From: JANMES01 sp038229715
Lineage (GTDB): Bacteria; Planctomycetota; Phycisphaerae; Tepidisphaerales; Tepidisphaeraceae
Length of the DNA: 64,000 nucleotides
Direction of reading: 5' to 3'
Assembly (NCBI GenBank): GCA_038229715.1
Contig: JBBROD010000016.1
Coordinates: 3,096-67,095, forward strand
The notes under the pieces are model-generated. The model searched no databases. It was not told the DNA's origin and worked only from the letters and a program-made list of their open reading frames with translations. Position numbers and translations under genes: made by a program. This document shows, piece after piece, positions 59,107 through 64,000 of this stretch. Position 1 is the stretch's first letter. Each line of letters opens with the position of its first letter.

Positions 59107-60126
59107 TCAATTCGTGACGTTGCTTGTGTAATCGGCCGTCAGCGTTTCTGTCGCGTCTTTGGCGGACTGGTCGGCGGTGTCGCTGATGGTCTTGAAGCTT
59201 GCGGCCTGCTTCTGGGCTACCCGCGTGAAATCCTTACACGCGGACGAAACCCGGCGACACGTTTCGACGATCGCATTGAGCTCGCGGGTGTAATTGGAAT
59301 TCAGCCCGGTCTTGTGATACGTCGTCGGCCCGGCGGCGGTCTTGGTCTTCTTCCCCTTCTTGTTGGTAGCCGTTTCCTGCTGCTGCGGATTGGCGACCAA
59401 AACGTTGGCGTCGTCGTGGATGCGCTTGATGCGAGGGGGGAAGTTCTTCAACGCGTCGTCCATGAGACTCGCCGCCTGAGTGGCGAGCTGGCCGGCGATG
59501 TCCTGGCTGGCGGTGTCGGCGTCGGTCACCGTCATCTCGATCGCGCGCAATTCCTCGATGCTGTTGATCCCCGCGATGATCGGCAAAAGCGACTTACCGG
59601 CTGCGGCGGATTTGGTCTTGGCGGCGACTTCAACCTTGCAATCAGCCAGCAAAGCCTCCAGCGCCGGCTTACGCTGCGCCGGATCAGTCAGACTGATCGG
59701 CTTGTTGTTAGTGCCGCCGGCCTTGGGCGTGTACGCCAGCGCGCTCGACCGCTTCACCAACGCACGCGTGGCAATTACTTCATTCGCGCGTTTCGGGGGG
59801 GTTTGATCGGTGATCGCCTTCACCGCCTCGTCCAGCGCCGCCGCCGCGAGCGTTTGCTGCTTCAATTGCAGCGCGGTATTGGCGCGGAGCAATTCGAGAT
59901 CGACACGATCGTACGGCCTGGCGGCGTCGCCCTTGAGATTGAGCACGCGGGTGAGCTTGGCCAGCAGCGGCTGAAACTGCCCGGCGTCGTAGGCGGCGTG
60001 GAGTTCGTCCGGCGTCGGGAGCGGCACCGCTTCGATCGCCAACGCCGGCATTGCCGCCAAGCCAAAAACAACCAGCGCAAAAATCCAAGCCCATCGACCG
60101 GCCGCCCGTGCATGGTTTCGATTCAT
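59107..60126 (-). CDS. Exported helical protein of unknown function
   Basis: A 339-residue protein with signal peptide (WAWIFALVVFGLAAMPALA), followed by all-helical Ala/Lys/Thr-rich sequence with TPR-like features (RVDLELLRANTALQLKQQTLAAAALDEAVKAI) and a basic KKGKKTKTAAG loop. No family recognised. ATG 60126 follows GAGGAG; a longer frame to 60249 has no export signal. General design is like 19258-20880. Confidence 0.66.
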   Translation of the reverse strand: MNRNHARAAGRWAWIFALVVFGLAAMPALAIEAVPLPTPDELHAAYDAGQFQPLLAKLTRVLNLKGDAARPYDRVDLELLRANTALQLKQQTLAAAALDEAVKAITDQTPPKRANEVIATRALVKRSSALAYTPKAGGTNNKPISLTDPAQRKPALEALLADCKVEVAAKTKSAAAGKSLLPIIAGINSIEELRAIEMTVTDADTASQDIAGQLATQAASLMDDALKNFPPRIKRIHDDANVLVANPQQQETATNKKGKKTKTAAGPTTYHKTGLNSNYTRELNAIVETCRRVSSACKDFTRVAQKQAASFKTISDTADQSAKDATETLTADYTSNVTN

Positions 60127-60267
60127 AATTGACTCCTCACCGGTTGATACCATCGGCGTACTGATCAGACACCGCACAGCCCACAATGTCAGCTCGCGAC
60201 TCATGAAATGCGAGCAACCGTATTCGGCAAAAGCATACCCGAGAATCAAGGCTTGCCATAATTGGGA

Positions 60268-60446
60268 ACTGGGTCAGCCTAAAAAATCGACTCTACCACG
60301 GCCCTCCGGCCGTGCTGATCACGTAAGTAATTACAAACGGTTGACCTAGTAAACATCCCTGCGCCGCCAGCGCGGGTCGGAGGCCCGAGATACTGTCGAT
60401 TTCTCAGCGGACGCCATCGCAGACACTTTAAACTGACCTAGCACCC
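60268..60446. repeat. Palindromic element, family C degenerate copy
   Basis: Ends ACTGGGTCAG and CTGACCTAGCACC, arms with ACCACGGCCCTCCGGCC and a diverged inverse (GGTCGGAGGCCCGAGAT). More mutated than the copies at 44961 and 51559, so probably older. Confidence 0.8.
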
Positions 60447-60813
60447 GGCAATTTTCGCAATAATCAGTCAAAACTCCCTGAAAACGATTTTTGGAGTCTT
60501 AGCCATCTTTCCCAGAAGGAACAGTTGGCACGCTCGGCATTTTGATGAGAAAAAAATGAAGATTTCCTCGCAACACGTCCCTTTTTTGTTGAATGAATAG
60601 TCGGCGTCGGGGTACTTAGGGGCGAACGAGCTGCGATGGGTGCAGAGCTCGCTCGGTTCGAGTCTTTGTTGGTGATAGTCATATTTTGATCGGGTGGCGT
60701 GCTGACTTCATTGGCACGGGCAGATCATGGAACGAAAACCAACCCAAGGGGATTCGCGAAGGCGAATTCCCAGATGTTCTCGGTGCGCTTTGTGCCGGGT
60801 GAATGAGGGAAAG
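60447..60813. other. Long leader region before the PEP-CTERM gene
   Basis: A 367-base stretch without a recognisable gene. It has an AT-rich part near 60470-60590 (candidate promoter region) and an imperfect GGGGATTCGCG/GGCGAATTCCC palindrome near 60749-60772, 40 bases before the start. GAGGGAAAG at 60806-60813 is the likely ribosome-binding site. Confidence 0.4.
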
Positions 60814-62451
60814 ATGAAAATGCAAAAAACCGGTATGTCCCGGAAGTCCTCGCTCCGTTCGCTCCTGGCCATGGGGGCGATTCTGGTCGCAGCGCAATTT
60901 GCCCACGCTCAGACATGGAACGGCGGCGGTGGTAACGTCAACTGGAGCACCGCCGGCAACTGGACGGGTGGGGCACCGACTAGCTCCACGAATACCAATA
61001 TCATTTTCGCTGGCAGCACAAACCTTGGAACGTCGGGTACACCGCTGATTCAGAACATCACGGCCACGATGGCGATTAACAGCATTACATTCAGCAATAC
61101 TGCTGGCGCATTCTTTATCGGTGGGACCAACGGATTCAACATTGACAATGGCGCTACCATCACACAGAGTTCAGCGAACGCACAATCGATCGCGAACGGG
61201 TTTACGGAAAGCACTTTAAACTCCACGCAAACGCTCACGCTTGCTGGCGATGGCGCTGGCGTTGTTACCTTAAGTGGAGCTTTAACCGGCGATGGCAGCC
61301 AAAACAACCAAGCCATCGCTGTATCCAAAACAGGCCTCAGCACTTATGTCTTGTCGAACACAGCAAATACATACTCGGGTGGAACGACAATCAGTGCAGG
61401 TGTGCTGCGTATTGCCGCCGCCGCCTCGCTTGGCAGCGGTACGGCGTTAGTCAGCACCGGCGGCGTGCTTGGATTGAACGGGAATTTCGACGCCAATTCC
61501 AAGATCAACGCTTCGTCCGTTGGTATCATCGCCCTGAACGTCAACAACACGGCGCTGACGGGTCTCAACGGTAGTTCTGCGTTTCTTGGATCGTCAGGCA
61601 ATTTTACTTTTACTCCGGCAGGGCTATTTAGCTCCGGAGCGAGCAACACGTATCGCCTTGGAGGCGGTGGCGGAACCTTGACACTCGTCGGTGCCAATAA
61701 GCTGACCGGCGCCAAGGCGTTGATTGTCGGGTCCACCCAAACCAACGGCGGCGGGACGGTCGTTCTCTCTACCGATCAGAATTATACAAGTGGAACGACA
61801 GTTAACGCGGGAACGCTCAGGGTCAACAATACGACCAATTCGGGGACAGGAACCGCTGCGGTGACCGTCAATAGCGGCGGTACCTTGGGTGGGAACGGGT
61901 TCATCACGACAACCGTCGCGAACACCGGCGTCACCGTGGCAGCTGGGGGAAAACTCTCGCCCGGTGCCGCGACAAACACCACGGGCACTCTGACGTTTAC
62001 CCTAAACGGAACAGGCAAGCTGGATATCAGCGGTGCAGTGGCGGCATCGAACACGCAATCGCTCCAGTTCGACCTGAATGGCTCTGCCGCAGCGGCCACA
62101 AGCGATAAAATCGTGTTGGCTTCCACAACGGCGTTAAGCATTGGCTCGGGCGTACTGAGTTTTGATGATTTTGCTTTCACCATCGGGAACGGGGTGACCA
62201 CCGGGAAATATGTCCTGTTCGACTCCAGTTCCGCCATCACCGGAACACTGGGCCCAAGCTTGAGCTTGAGCGGCACAATCAACTCGTTTGTGTCGGGCAA
62301 CATTGCGTTCGATGACACGAACCGGGACATTGTACTGTTTGTAACTGCTGCCCCGGAGCCTTCGAGTTTCGCCATCATAGGGTTGGCGACGATTGGAATG
62401 CTTGCTCGGAAACGCAGGGCGGTTGATCCAGCCCGAACAATCGCGATCTAA
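60814..62451 (+). CDS. PEP-CTERM protein with autotransporter-type beta repeats
   Basis: A 545-residue exported protein: signal peptide (LLAMGAILVAAQFAHAQ), TWNGGGGNVNWSTAGNWTGG opening segment, repeats of the autotransporter-associated type (YSGGTTISAGVLRIAAAASLG; YTSGTTVNAGTLRVNNTTNS; GGTLGGNGFI), and a C-terminal sorting tail APEPSSFAIIGLATIGMLARKRR, given here in two parts as APEPSS, then a hydrophobic helix and ARKRR. PEP-CTERM proteins are processed by exosortase, which must be elsewhere. Low-complexity Ser/Thr/Gly/Asn make it AT-richer than usual. Likely a surface or matrix component. Confidence 0.9.
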   Translation: MKMQKTGMSRKSSLRSLLAMGAILVAAQFAHAQTWNGGGGNVNWSTAGNWTGGAPTSSTNTNIIFAGSTNLGTSGTPLIQNITATMAINSITFSNTAGAFFIGGTNGFNIDNGATITQSSANAQSIANGFTESTLNSTQTLTLAGDGAGVVTLSGALTGDGSQNNQAIAVSKTGLSTYVLSNTANTYSGGTTISAGVLRIAAAASLGSGTALVSTGGVLGLNGNFDANSKINASSVGIIALNVNNTALTGLNGSSAFLGSSGNFTFTPAGLFSSGASNTYRLGGGGGTLTLVGANKLTGAKALIVGSTQTNGGGTVVLSTDQNYTSGTTVNAGTLRVNNTTNSGTGTAAVTVNSGGTLGGNGFITTTVANTGVTVAAGGKLSPGAATNTTGTLTFTLNGTGKLDISGAVAASNTQSLQFDLNGSAAAATSDKIVLASTTALSIGSGVLSFDDFAFTIGNGVTTGKYVLFDSSSAITGTLGPSLSLSGTINSFVSGNIAFDDTNRDIVLFVTAAPEPSSFAIIGLATIGMLARKRRAVDPARTIAI

Positions 62452-62464
62452 TTGAGGTCCACTT

Positions 62465-63712
62465 ATGCGACGATCGATTGCCAAGGTATTAAATCACCGC
62501 AGTAGCGATTGTTGTAAGATGCGCCGGCACCGCGGAATTGCATTGATCTGGACTGCGATGTTCTTCATTGTCCTGATCGGTTTTGCAGGACTTGCCATCG
62601 ACACCGGCTACGTCTTCGTCACAGGGCAGGAACTCCAGACCGCCGCCGACAGCGCTGCACTGGCCGGTGCAGCATCGGTCAAAATCAGCCCGGCACAAGC
62701 ACAAATCGACGCGGTCAATTCCGCCGCCTCCAACCGTGCCGCTGGTGCCGCAGTCCAGTTAAATGCAGCAGGCGGAGATGTGGTTGTAGGGAACTACAAT
62801 CGAAAAACAGCCGCCTTTACGGCAAACGGTTCCCCTTCCAACGCGGTTAAAGTAACCGCTCGGCGCACCCAAGGATCGCCGGGCGGACCCGTGAGCCTCT
62901 TTTTTGGTCCCATCTTCAATATTACCACGTCAAACGTTTCGCGAACTGCGATTGCCATTTCAAATGCATCACTCTATGGGGTCATTGGATTGAATTCGAT
63001 CACGTTCAATGGACAAGGCATTTCTGACAGCTATGACGCATCCGTAGGTCCCTACTCTGCCGCGACAGCGGGTAGTCATGGATCGATGGCAAGCAACGGG
63101 AAAATCCAGTTTACCGGGAACAGTTTTATTCATGGCGATGCCCGACCGGGAATTGGAAAAACTGTCAGCACACAAGGCGACACCATCACAGGCTCTACCG
63201 CACCGTTGACCAAAGCATTGACTTCTGCTCCTGCGTCGGCAGGGATTTATGCCACAAGCAACAATAACAACAAGATCCCCGCTGCAAATCTCGTGGCGGG
63301 GAAATTCAGCCTTGGGGCGGGGAAATCGCTCAGCCTGCCGGGTGGTAACTACTACGTCAGTGGATTCACGACCGCATCAGGCTCAACTTTGACATTTACC
63401 GGCCCAGTCAACCTGTATGTCAATGGCAATACCGTCATTAATGGTGCCGTCACTACCTATAGTAATCTTCCATCAAATTTCTCGATTCAGGTCGTAGCGC
63501 CCTCTACGAGTGTCACACTCGGACTTACTGGCAAGATATATGCGTCCATCTATGCGCCGCAAAGTTCGCTTTCTATCGGCGGGAACAATACGCTCGACGT
63601 TTATGGGCGAATTGTCGGTCTGTCTCTACTTACGAACGGCAATGCCAATTTCCACATTGACCAGAGTTCCACTTTTCCCGGGTCTCCAGGGCGAGTGGCG
63701 CTCGTGAATTGA
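62465..63712 (+). CDS. TadG-like (Flp pilus/Tad) membrane-anchored protein
   Basis: A 415-residue protein. Residues 24-60, RGIALIWTAMFFIVLIGFAG then LAIDTGYVFVTGQELQTAAD, match the Tad N-terminal pattern (one membrane helix followed by LQTAADSAALAGA). The rest is a beta-rich extracellular region with repeated Asn/Ser/Gly turns (NSITFNGQGISDSYD; GKSLSLPGGNYYVSG; NLYVNGNTVINGAV), suggesting a beta-helix-like surface domain. It lies 13 bases after the PEP-CTERM gene, so the two are likely co-transcribed. Confidence 0.83.
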   Translation: MRRSIAKVLNHRSSDCCKMRRHRGIALIWTAMFFIVLIGFAGLAIDTGYVFVTGQELQTAADSAALAGAASVKISPAQAQIDAVNSAASNRAAGAAVQLNAAGGDVVVGNYNRKTAAFTANGSPSNAVKVTARRTQGSPGGPVSLFFGPIFNITTSNVSRTAIAISNASLYGVIGLNSITFNGQGISDSYDASVGPYSAATAGSHGSMASNGKIQFTGNSFIHGDARPGIGKTVSTQGDTITGSTAPLTKALTSAPASAGIYATSNNNNKIPAANLVAGKFSLGAGKSLSLPGGNYYVSGFTTASGSTLTFTGPVNLYVNGNTVINGAVTTYSNLPSNFSIQVVAPSTSVTLGLTGKIYASIYAPQSSLSIGGNNTLDVYGRIVGLSLLTNGNANFHIDQSSTFPGSPGRVALVN

Positions 63713-63789
63713 TCGCAAATCATTTCGCACGAAACCTCTCTTAGAATAGACGCGCGCTTGGTGCCCGTCACCCAGCGCGGCTACGGCAG

Positions 63790-63885
63790 TGTGCTGATGG
63801 GCGGGATTGATCGGCTACGCGCTTTCGATTTTCAACATCAGCATCGGCGGGTTGGATATCGTCCTGATTCATGCGCACATTTGAA
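63790..63885 (+). pseudogene. Possible remnant of a membrane protein C-terminus
   Basis: One frame encodes AGLIGYALSIFNISIGGLDI, VLIHAHI and then TGA at about 63885. It is hydrophobic and peptide-like but has no start or family match; it may be chance. The rest of the gap from 63713 to 63949 shows nothing else. Confidence 0.25.
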
Positions 63886-63949
63886 AAAGCAGTTCTCCGG
63901 CTGGAAGGTGTTGGTGTGAAGACAACCCTTTCAGAAGAAGGAGAACTGT

Positions 63950-64000
63950 ATGAGCAGCGTAACAGATCGGGCGAAGGAAGGTCCAGAAGTTTCGGGGATC
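63950..64000 (+). CDS. Start of a gene cut by the window end
   Basis: ATG 63950 follows AGAAGGAGAA with ideal spacing and opens MSSVTDRAKEGPEVSGI to the window edge (17 codons). Too short to identify. The strong ribosome-binding site makes a real gene likely. Confidence 0.55.
   Translation, partial: MSSVTDRAKEGPEVSGI

Overview
This window looks like a chromosomal segment of a planctomycete, probably class Phycisphaerae. The assignment is an inference from gene content, not from a marker gene. Signs are high GC, a Gram-negative outer-membrane toolkit (LpxD, a WaaP-like LPS kinase, WaaG-like glycosyltransferases), a pseudopilin of the planctomycete H-X9-DG type, a PEP-CTERM autotransporter-repeat protein, a variant of the planctomycete LEPR-xLL exported motif, a cytochrome c/copper monooxygenase fusion, an EF-G paralogue, and very many palindromic intergenic repeats. 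No rRNA, tRNA, CRISPR array or transposase was seen.

Layout. 0-10 kb: housekeeping genes (folD, truA), a GT4 glycosyltransferase, a PIG-L deacetylase, a Fis-type response regulator, an EF-G-like GTPase, a translationally coupled redoxin and cytochrome-c/monooxygenase pair, and a divergent winged-helix regulator. 10.3-16.0 kb: a small phage-derived cassette (portal, SU10/DUF5309-like capsid protein, exported beta-helix protein, holin-like and spanin-like genes) without terminase, protease, tail genes or integrase. 16-19.3 kb: argH with an in-frame palindrome, an exported HEAT-like protein and a decayed second copy of part of argH. 19-25.5 kb: an exported helical protein, gcvH, a gcvT with one in-frame nonsense codon, a short ACT-domain protein, and an LPS-core pair (WaaP-like kinase, WaaG-like transferase). 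25.7-34.8 kb: exported beta-helix protein, SHOCT protein, clpX, a two-gene restriction-modification cassette next to a truncated glycoside-hydrolase gene, a sugar-phosphate isomerase-like protein, then dnaX-ybaB. 35-46.6 kb: pseudopilin, acid phosphatase, MocA-AKR fusion, LamG/SdrD-like exported protein, old-yellow-enzyme homologue, esterase, MFS exporter. 47-48.4 kb: MntA-HepT toxin-antitoxin plus a possible ExK nuclease. 48.4-57 kb: lpxD, ABC-F ATPase, and an ABC ATPase-permease operon with two DUF3299-like proteins, facing a DUF2231-like membrane protein. 57-64 kb: exported GH30-like glycosidase, exported helical proteins, the PEP-CTERM autotransporter-repeat protein, a TadG-like protein and a cut gene start.

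The strongest signal not captured by ordinary gene calls is the palindromic element population. At least a dozen families fill the gaps, some copies are nested inside others, and some lie in frame inside dnaX, argH and a lipoprotein gene or supply the C-terminus of lpxD. Other points of note are a dnaX A10 slippery tract with near-immediate stops in both other frames, FolD with all three conserved catalytic residues changed, the broken gcvT, and the double-DUF3299 ABC operon.
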